Assembly: GCF_019334305.1 (NCBI RefSeq)
Contig: NZ_JAHWGH010000015.1
Location: forward strand, 1-64,000
DNA from: Rossellomorea orangium
Lineage (GTDB): Bacteria; Bacillota; Bacilli; Bacillales; Bacillaceae_B
Direction of reading: 5' to 3'
DNA: 64,000 nucleotides
Made by a program: the position numbers and the translations under genes. Shown one piece after another: positions 8,407 through 16,662 of this stretch. A model generated the notes under the pieces. The model was not told the origin of the DNA and ran no database searches. It saw only the letters and a list, made by a program, of their open reading frames with translations. Every line of letters starts with the position of its first letter. Position 1 is the first letter of the stretch.

Positions 8407-9717
8407 TTAGTTTTTTGGTACTTTTATATCTGGATATGCGTTTTGAACTTTCTTATAGAATTCTTTAATCGCATCGTCTTTGGATTTCTTACCGTCTACG
8501 TACTGTTGAACGGCATTTCCATAGAACGTATCAAGCTGCTGGTCATATTTCGTTACGATACCAGGCTCGATTTCTTTCGCCTGCTCAAGGAAGAATTGAT
8601 AATTGTTTTGACCGCCGAGGAATTCATCACTGAAATCATCTTTGATTTCATTCGTTACAGGCAGGTAAGAAAGCACATCGCCTGTTTCCTTCGCCCAATC
8701 TGTCAGGAATTCATCATCTTGAGTCATCATTTTCACAAATTTATAAGCAAGTTCTTTGTTTTCTGATTTGTTGTAAACACCTAACCATGTTCCACCCCAG
8801 AAGTACGGGCTTGGTCCACTTGTCACTGCCCAGTCACCTGCAGTTTCCTTTACATTCGTTTTCAGAACGCTGTGAAGCCCCCAGGTAGGAAGAACATAAG
8901 AAAATACTTGTGTTTCTTTTTCTTTTCCGTTTTCTTTCATTTTGATCGGCTTATCCATCGCTTCGAACCATGATGGAGACCACTCAGCTGCAAGAGCTGT
9001 ATAATTGTTTTCACGAAGTTTCTTCGCAGAATCCATATACTCAATCTTTTCATCTGTCAGTTGTAATTCATTCTTGTCATTCACCCACGGTTGTGGATTA
9101 TCTCCTTGTGAGAACCAGCGGATCGAACCCTCATCCGGGAACATGCTGTATCCTTTTTCCTTCATCTTTTCAGCTACTTTGAATACATTGTCCATGGAGT
9201 TCATCATGTTTCCGACTTCTGTTGGATCATCTGTACCAAGCACTTCTTTCGCGATGCTTCTCTTGTAGTAGATTCCACCTGGTGTCGTCTGCCAAGATAA
9301 AGCCCTTACATTTCCGTCCTTATCTTTACCTAGGTCGAATACATATGGAACATATTTATCTTTGATTTCATCAACATTGTACGGATCTTCTGATAAGTTT
9401 TCCCAGTAACCTGCGTCCACCCATTGTTTAAGGAACGCGATTTCACCCGTGAATACGTCCGGTGCCCCTACGCCGCTTTCAAGTACCGGCTTTAACTTCG
9501 TCGGATAATCGGCAATCGGAACAATCGTCAATTCGACTTTCACACCGTTTTTCTCTTCAAACTTCGTGATCGGTTTCTTCAGCTCATCCGTGAATGACCA
9601 CACCTTTAAATCTACGTCTTTATCTTTTGAGCTTGAAGTCTTGGAATCTCCCGAACAAGCGGAAAGGATCCCTGCTACCAGTACAAATGTCATGAATAAT
9701 ACTAGTACTTTTTTCAT
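8407..9717 (-). CDS. Extracellular sugar-binding lipoprotein (family 1)
   Basis: A 436-residue solute-binding protein. It begins with a lipoprotein signal (basic MKK, hydrophobic stretch, lipobox LSAC with Cys21), so it should be anchored to the outer face of the membrane. The motif EFNPDV-type region appears as ESGVGAPDVFTGE, and aromatic residues are abundant, as in oligosaccharide binders. It is first in the import/hydrolysis operon, 35-66 bp downstream of two LacI-type operators, so induction by the transported sugar is expected. The likely ligand is a beta-gluco-oligosaccharide, inferred from the GH1 and GH30 genes. Confidence 0.9.
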   Translation of the reverse strand: MKKVLVLFMTFVLVAGILSACSGDSKTSSSKDKDVDLKVWSFTDELKKPITKFEEKNGVKVELTIVPIADYPTKLKPVLESGVGAPDVFTGEIAFLKQWVDAGYWENLSEDPYNVDEIKDKYVPYVFDLGKDKDGNVRALSWQTTPGGIYYKRSIAKEVLGTDDPTEVGNMMNSMDNVFKVAEKMKEKGYSMFPDEGSIRWFSQGDNPQPWVNDKNELQLTDEKIEYMDSAKKLRENNYTALAAEWSPSWFEAMDKPIKMKENGKEKETQVFSYVLPTWGLHSVLKTNVKETAGDWAVTSGPSPYFWGGTWLGVYNKSENKELAYKFVKMMTQDDEFLTDWAKETGDVLSYLPVTNEIKDDFSDEFLGGQNNYQFFLEQAKEIEPGIVTKYDQQLDTFYGNAVQQYVDGKKSKDDAIKEFYKKVQNAYPDIKVPKN

Positions 9718-9751
9718 CTTAATCCCCCTTTTTCATTTATAAATACAGAAT

Positions 9752-9765
9752 CGAAAGCGGTTTCG
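9752..9765. promoter_or_regulatory. LacI-type operator O1 (CGAAAGCGGTTTCG)
   Basis: A 14-bp near-palindrome, 35 bp upstream of the binding-protein start. It matches the sites at 9783-9804 and 10866-10879, so it is a probable target of the neighbouring repressor. Confidence 0.8.
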
Positions 9766-9782
9766 TTTTACTTTAATTAAAA

Positions 9783-9804
9783 ATTTCGAAACCGGTTTCG
9801 AAAT
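9783..9804. promoter_or_regulatory. LacI-type operator O2, 22-bp perfect palindrome
   Basis: Core TTTCGAAACCGGTTTCGAAA, palindromic over all 22 bp. Its centre is 35 bp from that of O1, about 3.3 helical turns. It lies just after the repressor gene's stop codon. Confidence 0.85.
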
Positions 9805-9822
9805 CCTTCAAAAAATATAAGA

Positions 9823-10848
9823 TTATTTCTTTTTTTCTTTTTTTACTGATGTACAAGATTCTCTGATGATGAGTTCCACAGGAATGACTTCTGTCGTCAA
9901 CAGCTTCTTCTTTTGAATAATTTGTTTCATGAGTAATTGTCCGGCACGTGCACCGATTCGGTCCGTATCCTGTCTGACGGTGGTCAGCTTTGGTGTGAGG
10001 TAGGAAGACATTTCAATGTCATCATACCCGATGATAGAGATATCTTCAGGTATTCTTAATCCCTTCTCTTTGATGGCTTCCATGGCACCGATGGCCATAT
10101 GGTCACCTGCCACAAAGACAGCTGTAGGCATCATGTCCAGTGCAAGGAGCGATTCCATCGCAGCTTTCCCTTCTTCAATCGAGAACATCCCGCCATTGAC
10201 TAAATATCCTTGATGAATTGGTAGATTGAGCTCCTCCATACCCTTCGTAAATCCTTTGATCCGCTGTGCTCCAGCATCGATGGACGGATCACCTGAAATA
10301 TGAGCGATTCTGGTATGGCCCAATGAATATAGATGATTCACAGCCAACCTTCCACCCTCAACATTATCGGAATAGACCACGCTGCAGTTCTGATTGCTCA
10401 TATCGATCACGACAATCGGCACATGACTGTTGATCATATCCTGTACCTGGGGATCATTCGGATCTGAGCATATGACGACGATGCCATCCACTGCCCGGTA
10501 AAGGAAATGCTCGAGATAACTCGTATCCCGATTCCGGAGGTTTCGTGATGCAAAGATCAGATCATACCCTTCCCGTTCCACATACTTTCGGAAACTCTCA
10601 ATCAGGGCACTGAAGAAAGGATGCTTCAATCCGACCTCGTTATCCTCTGCAAACATGACTCCAATCGTCCAGGATTTCTTGGTCGAAAGGGACTGGGCAT
10701 GGGCATTGGGTAGATATCCCATTTCAGCCGCTGCATCGAGGATTTTTTGCTTCGTTTTTTGACTCACATCTGTATAATTGTTTAGAGCCTTAGAAACTGT
10801 CGTACTGGAGAACCCAGTGCGTTTTGCTAAGTCATAGATTGTAACCAT
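9823..10848 (-). CDS. LacI/GalR-family repressor of the beta-glucoside locus
   Basis: A 341-residue regulator. Residues 1-55 are a classic LacI helix-turn-helix plus hinge (VTIYDLAKRTGFSSTTVSKAL), and the remainder is a periplasmic-binding-protein-like effector domain (IGVMFAEDN, GYDDIEMSSYLTPKLTTVRQD). It lies upstream of and on the same strand as the sugar operon. The three palindromes with the CGAAA..TTTCG pattern are good candidate operators, one of them in its own promoter region, so it probably represses both itself and the transport genes until the sugar is present. Confidence 0.9.
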   Translation of the reverse strand: MVTIYDLAKRTGFSSTTVSKALNNYTDVSQKTKQKILDAAAEMGYLPNAHAQSLSTKKSWTIGVMFAEDNEVGLKHPFFSALIESFRKYVEREGYDLIFASRNLRNRDTSYLEHFLYRAVDGIVVICSDPNDPQVQDMINSHVPIVVIDMSNQNCSVVYSDNVEGGRLAVNHLYSLGHTRIAHISGDPSIDAGAQRIKGFTKGMEELNLPIHQGYLVNGGMFSIEEGKAAMESLLALDMMPTAVFVAGDHMAIGAMEAIKEKGLRIPEDISIIGYDDIEMSSYLTPKLTTVRQDTDRIGARAGQLLMKQIIQKKKLLTTEVIPVELIIRESCTSVKKEKKK

Positions 10849-10865
10849 TGCTGTCTCCTCTTCAT

Positions 10866-10879
10866 CGAAAGCGCTTTCG
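10866..10879. promoter_or_regulatory. LacI-type operator O3 (CGAAAGCGCTTTCG), autoregulation
   Basis: A perfect 14-bp palindrome 18 bp before the repressor start and just downstream of its promoter. A bound repressor would block initiation or early elongation of its own gene. It resembles a CcpA cre but has C/G and not T/A at the ends. Confidence 0.8.
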
Positions 10880-10888
10880 TTAATTGTT

Positions 10889-10917
10889 ATTATAGTTCAG
10901 ACTTTTCATGGAATCAA
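10889..10917 (-). promoter_or_regulatory. SigmaA promoter of the LacI-type repressor gene
   Basis: On the minus strand TTGATT (-35, 10917-10912) is followed after 17 bp by a perfect TATAAT (-10, 10894-10889). Operator O3 covers about +4 to +17. Confidence 0.75.
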
Positions 10918-11027
10918 TACTAATTTTTAGAAAACTTTTAAAAATCGGGTGGTTTTTTTTGGAAGTACCCGTGAAAGACTGCCTTATGGGACTCTTGCTG
11001 GTGATTGTGCCGCTTGTGGAGTGGAAA

Positions 11028-11150
11028 CCAGCGGAAATTCGTTGGATTCCGCCGGTTCTTGGTAAAAAACCAGCCGGAATGAAAAGGAATTCGGCCGATA
11101 TCGGACCGAATCCAGCCGGAATATAAAAAAATCCAGCCAATAGACAAATA
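11028..11150. repeat. 21-bp phased intergenic repeat array
   Basis: Six units start at 11028, 11049, 11070, 11091, 11112 and 11133, exactly 21 bp apart. Their conserved head is CCAGCCGGAAT, variably degraded, followed by an A/T-rich tail. Because 21 bp is seven codons, all frames show a seven-residue pattern, but I do not think it is coding. The array fills most of the 340-bp gap between the repressor gene and swrC; the rest of the gap holds only the repressor promoter and a terminator. Confidence 0.7.
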
Positions 11151-11180
11151 ATAGAAAAATCATTCCTCCGCACACCCATA

Positions 11181-11214
11181 AAAAAAAGCAGTCCACAAGA
11201 GGACTGCTTTTCTT
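11181..11214. terminator. Bidirectional intrinsic terminator after swrC
   Basis: Stem AAAAGCAGTCC with its exact complement and loop ACAAGA, preceded by further A and followed by TCTTT. On the minus strand it ends the efflux gene. Confidence 0.85.
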
Positions 11215-11219
11215 TCCAT

Positions 11220-14200
11220 CTACTCTTTCACTACCTTACGTTTCCGTCCACCGATCTTCCCTTTGATTTTCATCAGGATTTCGTAAACAATCGGCACGAT
11301 GACAAGCGTTAAGAGTGTCGAGCTAGTCAATCCGCCAATAACGGTTACCCCGAGCCCTTTCGAGATCAACCCGCTTCCTTCAAGACCGAGTGCCAATGGG
11401 AACAGTGCTCCGATTGTGGCAATGGCCGTCATGAGGATCGGGCGAAGTCGGGTGGATCCGGCTTCCAGCAAGGCTTCCCTAGTGGATAGACCTTCGTTTT
11501 CTTTATGAATGACACGATCGACTAAAACGATCGCATTGGTGACCACGATACCAATCAGCATAAGTGCTCCGATCATAGACGAAATACTGATCGTTTCTCC
11601 TGCAATCAATAACGCTACCAATGCTCCGATGATCGTGAATGGCAGTGAGAACAGGATGGCAAATGGTGCTAGACCACCGCCGAATGTGATGACAAGGATC
11701 AAGTAGACAATCGCGATCGCTGCAAGCATCGCTAATCCTAATTGTGTAAAGGATTCCTTGATGTCTTCCGTTACCCCGCCCATGTTCACGTCGATACCGG
11801 ATGGGATATCCATTTCATCGATTTCTTTCTGAATATCCTGGGATGCTTTCGAAACATCGTCGGTTTTCAGTTCCCCACTCACTTGAGCAAAGACTTTTCC
11901 GTCCCGACGTGAAACGGTATCGGATGTTTCACCTTCCTGGACTTCAACAACGTCTTTAATTGGAACCTCCACACCCAGTGGTGACTGGATGGTCTTATCT
12001 GTTAAGTCGTTGATGCTTTCATACTTTTCCTTCTCGACATCAAGATAGACATTCACTTCTTCACCATCTTTTTCAATGGTCGTGAGGACAGGGCGCTGAC
12101 GTGTCTGACCAAGCTCCATGGCGATTTGACCTGCTGAGAGACCCAGTTCGCTCAGCTTTTCCTGATCGGCGATGAACGAGTACTCATCATAGGATTCAGA
12201 GATGCTTGATCCGACTTTTTTGAAATCCTTCTTGTCTTCCATCATGTCTTGAATATCGTTGACAACAGGTTCGATGTCTTTCAAGGTTTCCCCGTACACG
12301 AACACGACAATCTCATTGCTGCCGGCACTTGCAGAGAAGTCCTGTGAAGCCCATTCACCTTTATCTGTTGCTTGTTGCAGGTCTTTGATGACCTTTTCTT
12401 TTTCTTCAGAGAAATTCTCTGTATCGTCACTATATTGAACGTAGAAAATCGCATTATTGTTGCTTCCCGGACTCATCGGGTTCTCCCCGCCGACAGAGTA
12501 CTGAATGGTTTCAGCCCCTTTACGGTCCTGGAAATACCCCTCTGCATCCTGCGCGATTTTCTGGACATCTTCTTCCGTTTGGCCAGGTTCTGGTTTATAC
12601 GTCGCCATGATCATCTTCTCTTCATCGGACGGGAGGAAGCTGACACCGATCAACGGAACCAGGAACAAGCTTCCGACCAACATGGCGATGGCAAGCACTG
12701 AAGTAATGATCTTATGATTCAGCGTCCAATTCAATACGCCTTTATACCAGTTGGCTAAACGGCTTTTCTTCTCTACATGCTTTTTCCCTACACCCTTTTT
12801 AAACATGGAGTGGGCAAGCATCGGTACGATCGTAACCGCTACAAGAAGGGAAGCAAGTAGAGCAAACACAATCGTTAAGGCGAAGGGAAGGAATAATTCC
12901 CCGATCATTCCTTGAACCAATCCTAACGGAAGGAAGACGGCTATCGTGACAATTGTAGAAGACGCGATCGGAACGAACATTTCTTTCGTTGCTTCACGGA
13001 TCAGGTCCTTCCCTTTCAGCATTTCACCTTTCAGAGACATTCTTCGATAGATATTCTCCACTACAACAATAGAGTCATCAATGACACGTCCTATGGCGAC
13101 AGTCATTGCCCCAAGTGTCATGATATTCAATGTAATGTCCATTTGTTTCAAAAGTAAAATCGCGATTAATAATGACAATGGAATCGATACAACTGAAATG
13201 AGCGTCGATTTGATATCCCGTAAGAACAAGAGAATAATGATGACTGCGAACACAGCACCGAATAATGCTTTGTTCAGCATCGTGCTGACTGATTCTTCAA
13301 TCGGCTCCCCCTGGTCAAAGGTAGAAATGATTTCTACACCATCAATGTCTTTTTCAAACGTTTTGATCTTATCTTTGACGGCATTGACAACATCCACCGT
13401 ATTGGCGTCTGCCGTTTTCACCACCTGAAGTCCGATGGATTCTTTTCCATTCGTTCTGGAAATGGATTCTGCTTTACCAACCAGTTCAATATCAGCAATA
13501 TCTGAAAGTTGAATCGTTGGGATCTTCATGCCTGAAGATGCTGCTCCAGCAGGAGGTGCTTGTGGCGTTTGTCCCTGTGCAGAAGACTGTTGCTGCCCTT
13601 GTGCCGAGGCTCCACCAGTGCTTGGAGTCACAGGAATCTTCATTTCTTTCAAATCTTCAATCGTCGTGATGTTTCCGTCGACCACGACGGATTTCTGGCT
13701 ATCTTTGAACGTGTACAACCCCAATGGTGCCGTCACGTCAGAGCCTTTGATCATGTTTTGAACCGTTTCTTCTGTAAGTCCGTACTTAGCAAGCTTTTCT
13801 TCGTCAAAAACAAGACGAGCTTCTTGCACCTGTTGACCTGAAGCCTGTACAGAAGCTACCCCGTCCACTCCCTCGAGTTCCGGAACGATCGTATCTTCTA
13901 CTGTAGACGTCAATTGTGCCAACGATTGGTCTTCATTCGCTACACTGAGAGCGATGACCGGAAAGGCGTTAAAGTTAAGTCTTGAAACTTCAGGCTCATT
14001 GACTCCATCCGGAAAAGGAAGATCGGAAAGAGCCTCTTCCACTTCGGTCTTGGCTTCATCCATATCCTTTGAAAACTTGTATTCTATCTGAACGGCTGAA
14101 GCATTCTGATATGAGGTAGAGCTGACGACATTCACCCCATCTAAATTCTTCAAGCGTTTTTCAATCGGTTCTGAAACCTTGTCTGCAACATCTTCCGGCG

Positions 14201-14366
14201 TAGCGCCAGGATACACGGTTGTCACACTGACAATCGGCGTATTGATGTTCGGCAGGGTTTCAAGCTTCATATTAAATCCTGAATATAAGCCTGCAACAAT
14301 GACGATGATCGTCATCAGCCAAACAGCAAACTTATTCTTAAGTACGAAATTAATAATACTATTCAC
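11220..14366 (-). CDS. swrC: RND-family efflux pump (SwrC/AcrB type)
   Basis: A 1048-residue resistance-nodulation-division transporter, typical in length. It has the N-terminal membrane anchor, two large extracytoplasmic loops and twelve membrane segments in all; GRVIDDSIVVVENIYRRM is the TM4-region proton relay motif with adjacent Asp residues. It is closest in layout to B. subtilis SwrC (YerP), which exports surfactin and other amphiphiles. The first loop carries a Gln/Ser/Ala/Pro-rich insert (~255-285, AQGQQQSSAQGQ) that looks like a flexible linker. The divergent TetR gene matches the yerO-yerP arrangement. Confidence 0.88.
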   Translation of the reverse strand: MNSIINFVLKNKFAVWLMTIIVIVAGLYSGFNMKLETLPNINTPIVSVTTVYPGATPEDVADKVSEPIEKRLKNLDGVNVVSSTSYQNASAVQIEYKFSKDMDEAKTEVEEALSDLPFPDGVNEPEVSRLNFNAFPVIALSVANEDQSLAQLTSTVEDTIVPELEGVDGVASVQASGQQVQEARLVFDEEKLAKYGLTEETVQNMIKGSDVTAPLGLYTFKDSQKSVVVDGNITTIEDLKEMKIPVTPSTGGASAQGQQQSSAQGQTPQAPPAGAASSGMKIPTIQLSDIADIELVGKAESISRTNGKESIGLQVVKTADANTVDVVNAVKDKIKTFEKDIDGVEIISTFDQGEPIEESVSTMLNKALFGAVFAVIIILLFLRDIKSTLISVVSIPLSLLIAILLLKQMDITLNIMTLGAMTVAIGRVIDDSIVVVENIYRRMSLKGEMLKGKDLIREATKEMFVPIASSTIVTIAVFLPLGLVQGMIGELFLPFALTIVFALLASLLVAVTIVPMLAHSMFKKGVGKKHVEKKSRLANWYKGVLNWTLNHKIITSVLAIAMLVGSLFLVPLIGVSFLPSDEEKMIMATYKPEPGQTEEDVQKIAQDAEGYFQDRKGAETIQYSVGGENPMSPGSNNNAIFYVQYSDDTENFSEEKEKVIKDLQQATDKGEWASQDFSASAGSNEIVVFVYGETLKDIEPVVNDIQDMMEDKKDFKKVGSSISESYDEYSFIADQEKLSELGLSAGQIAMELGQTRQRPVLTTIEKDGEEVNVYLDVEKEKYESINDLTDKTIQSPLGVEVPIKDVVEVQEGETSDTVSRRDGKVFAQVSGELKTDDVSKASQDIQKEIDEMDIPSGIDVNMGGVTEDIKESFTQLGLAMLAAIAIVYLILVITFGGGLAPFAILFSLPFTIIGALVALLIAGETISISSMIGALMLIGIVVTNAIVLVDRVIHKENEGLSTREALLEAGSTRLRPILMTAIATIGALFPLALGLEGSGLISKGLGVTVIGGLTSSTLLTLVIVPIVYEILMKIKGKIGGRKRKVVKE

Positions 14367-14393
14367 GTTGTATTCATCCCTTCTCTCTTATTC

Positions 14394-14407
14394 TGACCGA
14401 CTAGTCA
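14394..14407. promoter_or_regulatory. TetR operator 1 (TGACCGACTAGTCA)
   Basis: TGAC-N6-GTCA, just downstream of the swrC transcription start predicted from the promoter at 14419-14448. Confidence 0.75.
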
Positions 14408-14418
14408 TAACACAATCT

Positions 14419-14448
14419 AATATAACTGACCACACAGTCATAAGTCAA
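14419..14448 (-). promoter_or_regulatory. SigmaA promoter of swrC
   Basis: On the minus strand TTGACT (14448-14443) and TATATT (14424-14419) are separated by 18 bp. Operator 2 fills the spacer, an ideal place for repression. Confidence 0.75.
14427..14440. promoter_or_regulatory. TetR operator 2 (TGACCACACAGTCA)
   Basis: Second TGAC-N6-GTCA copy, 33 bp from operator 1 (about three turns), lying between the -35 and -10 of swrC. Confidence 0.75.
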
Positions 14449-14479
14449 TATACTTATAAAACAAAAGGTTTATTTTTTG

Positions 14480-14493
14480 TGACCAATCGGTCA
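14480..14493. promoter_or_regulatory. TetR operator 3 (TGACCAATCGGTCA)
   Basis: Third copy, with the longest symmetric arms (TGACC/GGTCA), 53 bp from operator 2 (about five turns). It abuts a CATAAT -10-like box 5' of the TetR gene, so autoregulation is likely. Confidence 0.75.
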
Positions 14494-14529
14494 TAATATA
14501 CATAAGGAGTTTATCAAGGAGAGGAAAGT

Positions 14530-15387
14530 ATGAAGGAAAAAGAAAAATTAATCATTGAAACATCCATTAAGCTTTTTGCCACGAAAGGGTTCAACGCTAC
14601 CTCCGTTCAAGAAATCGTGAATGAATGCGATATATCGAAGGGTGCCTTCTATTTATATTTCAAGTCAAAGGAAGCCCTTCTGCTCGCCATTATGAATTAC
14701 TATTTCACCATGATCACGGACAAAGTAAACGAGATCGAGAACGAGGATTTATCACCATACGATAAATTCCAAAAGCAATTAGAATGTCAGCTGATTGAAA
14801 TCTGTAAACATAAAGAGTTCATTATCATGCAGATCAGGGAGAACGCCATGCCGTTCAATGATGAAATTCATGATCTCCTCAGCGAGATGAAGATGAACAC
14901 TCACCGGTATTACCGAAGAAGATTATTCGGGATCTATGGAAAAAAGATCGAGCCCTATTTTTGGGACATTACCATGATGATTCAAGGTTTTTTCCATTCT
15001 TATTTAGAACTGGTCATGCTGGATAAAATCGATCTGGACTTTTCATACCTATCCCATTTTATATTGAGACGAACAGATGACCTTGTGGATGGTTTGCTTA
15101 AAAGCGGAGATAAGCCGGTACTTTCCTTTGAAAAACTGGATGACTTGGTTAAGGATTTCACCACTTCCACCAGAATCAATGAGTCGACACTCATTCACAT
15201 GATTCAGGATGCTCTGGAGTTGGCTGAGGACGAGAATACCCGGATTTCCCTGGAAGTCATTAGAGAAGAAATACAAAAAGACGAAACCCGTCCCGTCGTC
15301 ATCAAAGGAATGCTTGTGAATCTGGCTGAAGATCCTTCTATGAAGCACCTTATGAATGCTTTGAGACATGTTTATCAAATTCAATGA
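14530..15387 (+). CDS. yerO: TetR-family repressor divergent from swrC (YerO-like)
   Basis: A 285-residue TetR-type regulator. The N-terminal helix-turn-helix is complete (LFATKGFNATSVQEIVNECDISKGAFYLYFKSKEALL), and the long C-terminal helical domain would bind a ligand and dimerise. At 285 aa it is longer than most TetR proteins (~200), in line with YerO. Its divergent position and three shared palindromes indicate that it represses both itself and swrC. The start has the ribosome binding site AAGGAGAGG nine bases upstream of the ATG. Confidence 0.85.
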   Translation: MKEKEKLIIETSIKLFATKGFNATSVQEIVNECDISKGAFYLYFKSKEALLLAIMNYYFTMITDKVNEIENEDLSPYDKFQKQLECQLIEICKHKEFIIMQIRENAMPFNDEIHDLLSEMKMNTHRYYRRRLFGIYGKKIEPYFWDITMMIQGFFHSYLELVMLDKIDLDFSYLSHFILRRTDDLVDGLLKSGDKPVLSFEKLDDLVKDFTTSTRINESTLIHMIQDALELAEDENTRISLEVIREEIQKDETRPVVIKGMLVNLAEDPSMKHLMNALRHVYQIQ

Positions 15388-15450
15388 TGAGGCCAGGTCG
15401 TAACGAATTGAGCTATACATGATTGATGTTTTTGCAACATTCAACAGAAA

Positions 15451-15486
15451 AACCCGAACGATTTCCAATGATCGTTCGGGTTATTC
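15451..15486 (+). terminator. Intrinsic terminator after the TetR gene
   Basis: A 12-bp perfect stem AACCCGAACGAT with its complement and an 8-nt loop, then TATTCTTT. It is also in position to terminate readthrough from the opposing operon. Confidence 0.8.
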
Positions 15487-15550
15487 TTTAGCTGATACCC
15501 CTTTTGTCCCAGCTTCTTTTCTATTCTATAAGCTACATTCTTCTAAGAGA

Positions 15551-15976
15551 TCAAGCCAACTCTTTCTTCCGCAATGCTTCGATTCCGTCTTTACACACTC
15601 CATACTCCAGCCAGGAGCAGCCTTCACATAGATGGTCAAGATCTTCGGGTTTGACCTTTTGGGCCGTTGTATTGATTAATTCTGATTTCATATAAACCTC
15701 ACCGGGTTTCAATCCTAAGTGATGGATCACCCTGCTGTCTAATGTAAGAACATGATTATTGGAGTCCTCACTTTTTTCACATGCTGATTTCCCTTTATGG
15801 GGGCAGGCGCCGCAGGCATCATCGAAGGTTTGAACGACCTGGATGGGAAAGTCCATGTCGTCGTTGCGTATGTCTTCTACTATCTCAGCCATCTTATGAA
15901 CAAATTCAGGACTGTACCCCATGCCTTTAAATCCGTGAGTACACAGAAGATGATGTCCTCTCAGTATTCTCTTCAT
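15551..15976 (-). CDS. DUF1284-family cysteine-rich protein
   Basis: A 141-residue protein of the DUF1284 type. It starts with the conserved LRGHHLLCTHGFKGMGYS. Nine cysteines are visible, including CGACPHKGKSAC and CEGCSWLEYGVC near the C-terminus, a spacing that suggests a metal or iron-sulfur site (inference). No experimentally assigned function is known to me for this family. It is the last gene of a run of three or four co-directional genes, 15 bp after the SDR-like gene. Confidence 0.75.
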   Translation of the reverse strand: MKRILRGHHLLCTHGFKGMGYSPEFVHKMAEIVEDIRNDDMDFPIQVVQTFDDACGACPHKGKSACEKSEDSNNHVLTLDSRVIHHLGLKPGEVYMKSELINTTAQKVKPEDLDHLCEGCSWLEYGVCKDGIEALRKKELA

Positions 15977-15991
15977 GGTCTCCCTCCCTTT

Positions 15992-16648
15992 TCACAGCTG
16001 CTGGATTTGATCTGATTCATGAATGGTTACTTTCTCCCCGGTTGAACTTATTGCTGTACGGTACATCCCATACGCCACCTGTTTGCCCGAGATGCTTCTG
16101 TAACGTTTCAACCTGCCAACCATGATCGGACGGACCATCCTTGAGAAAATTTCACCCGCTTTTTCCCCAAGACGGAACTCCTGTCTCTCCCCCAATAAAA
16201 GGGAGGGTCTGAAAATGTGAAGGGAAGGATAATGAAGCTCCATTAATCCTTCCTCCAGGTTTCCTTTCACCTGACTATAAAAGAATGGAGAACCCGGACT
16301 TGCCCCCATGGAAGATATGACAAGGTATTTCGTCGCCCCATGTTCTTTCCCAATCTTTCCAAGTTGGATGGGATATTCATAGTCTACCTTCATAAATGCT
16401 TCTTTTGTCTTCGCTTTTTTAATCGTAGTACCAAGACAACAGAATACATCATTGACTTCTTCGTGAGGCAGAAGCTTCATCCCATCAAACGAAATGACCC
16501 GTTCATCAAGTTTCTCATGTTCCAAACCGCTTGCCCTTCTAACGAAAGAAATCACTTTTGTATACTCCGGACTCTTTAACAGGATATCCGTTAAGTGCGA
16601 ACCGACCAGACCGGTCGCCCCTGCAACCAAGGCTACTTTCGACATCAT
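15992..16648 (-). CDS. NAD(P)-binding SDR-like oxidoreductase (HTATIP2/TIP30 type)
   Basis: A 218-residue atypical short-chain dehydrogenase. The cofactor motif is VAGATGLVGSHL (~8-19), and VFCCLGTTIKKAKTKEAF, SSMGA and YSQVKGNLEE (Tyr-x-x-x-Lys pair) follow the pattern of the HTATIP2-like branch. Substrate unknown. The gene starts with two ATG codons; the first follows GAGGAGG by a suitable gap. It is probably co-transcribed with the secreted-protein gene upstream (14 bp gap). Confidence 0.8.
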   Translation of the reverse strand: MMSKVALVAGATGLVGSHLTDILLKSPEYTKVISFVRRASGLEHEKLDERVISFDGMKLLPHEEVNDVFCCLGTTIKKAKTKEAFMKVDYEYPIQLGKIGKEHGATKYLVISSMGASPGSPFFYSQVKGNLEEGLMELHYPSLHIFRPSLLLGERQEFRLGEKAGEIFSRMVRPIMVGRLKRYRSISGKQVAYGMYRTAISSTGEKVTIHESDQIQQL

Positions 16649-16662
16649 TCATGCCTCCTCTC

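Noticed and set aside
10880..11196. A 99-codon frame with an IPAGF-like heptad repeat (and frames on both strands)
   Set aside because: The heptad comes from the 21-bp DNA period; no ribosome binding site, and it overlaps the repressor promoter and a terminator.
16081..16140. Further near-copies of the 12-base word (for example GGACGGACC near 16127, GTCCGTCCC near 45208, GACGGACCTT near 21388)
   Set aside because: Only 9 or 10 bases match; these could be chance and were not counted.
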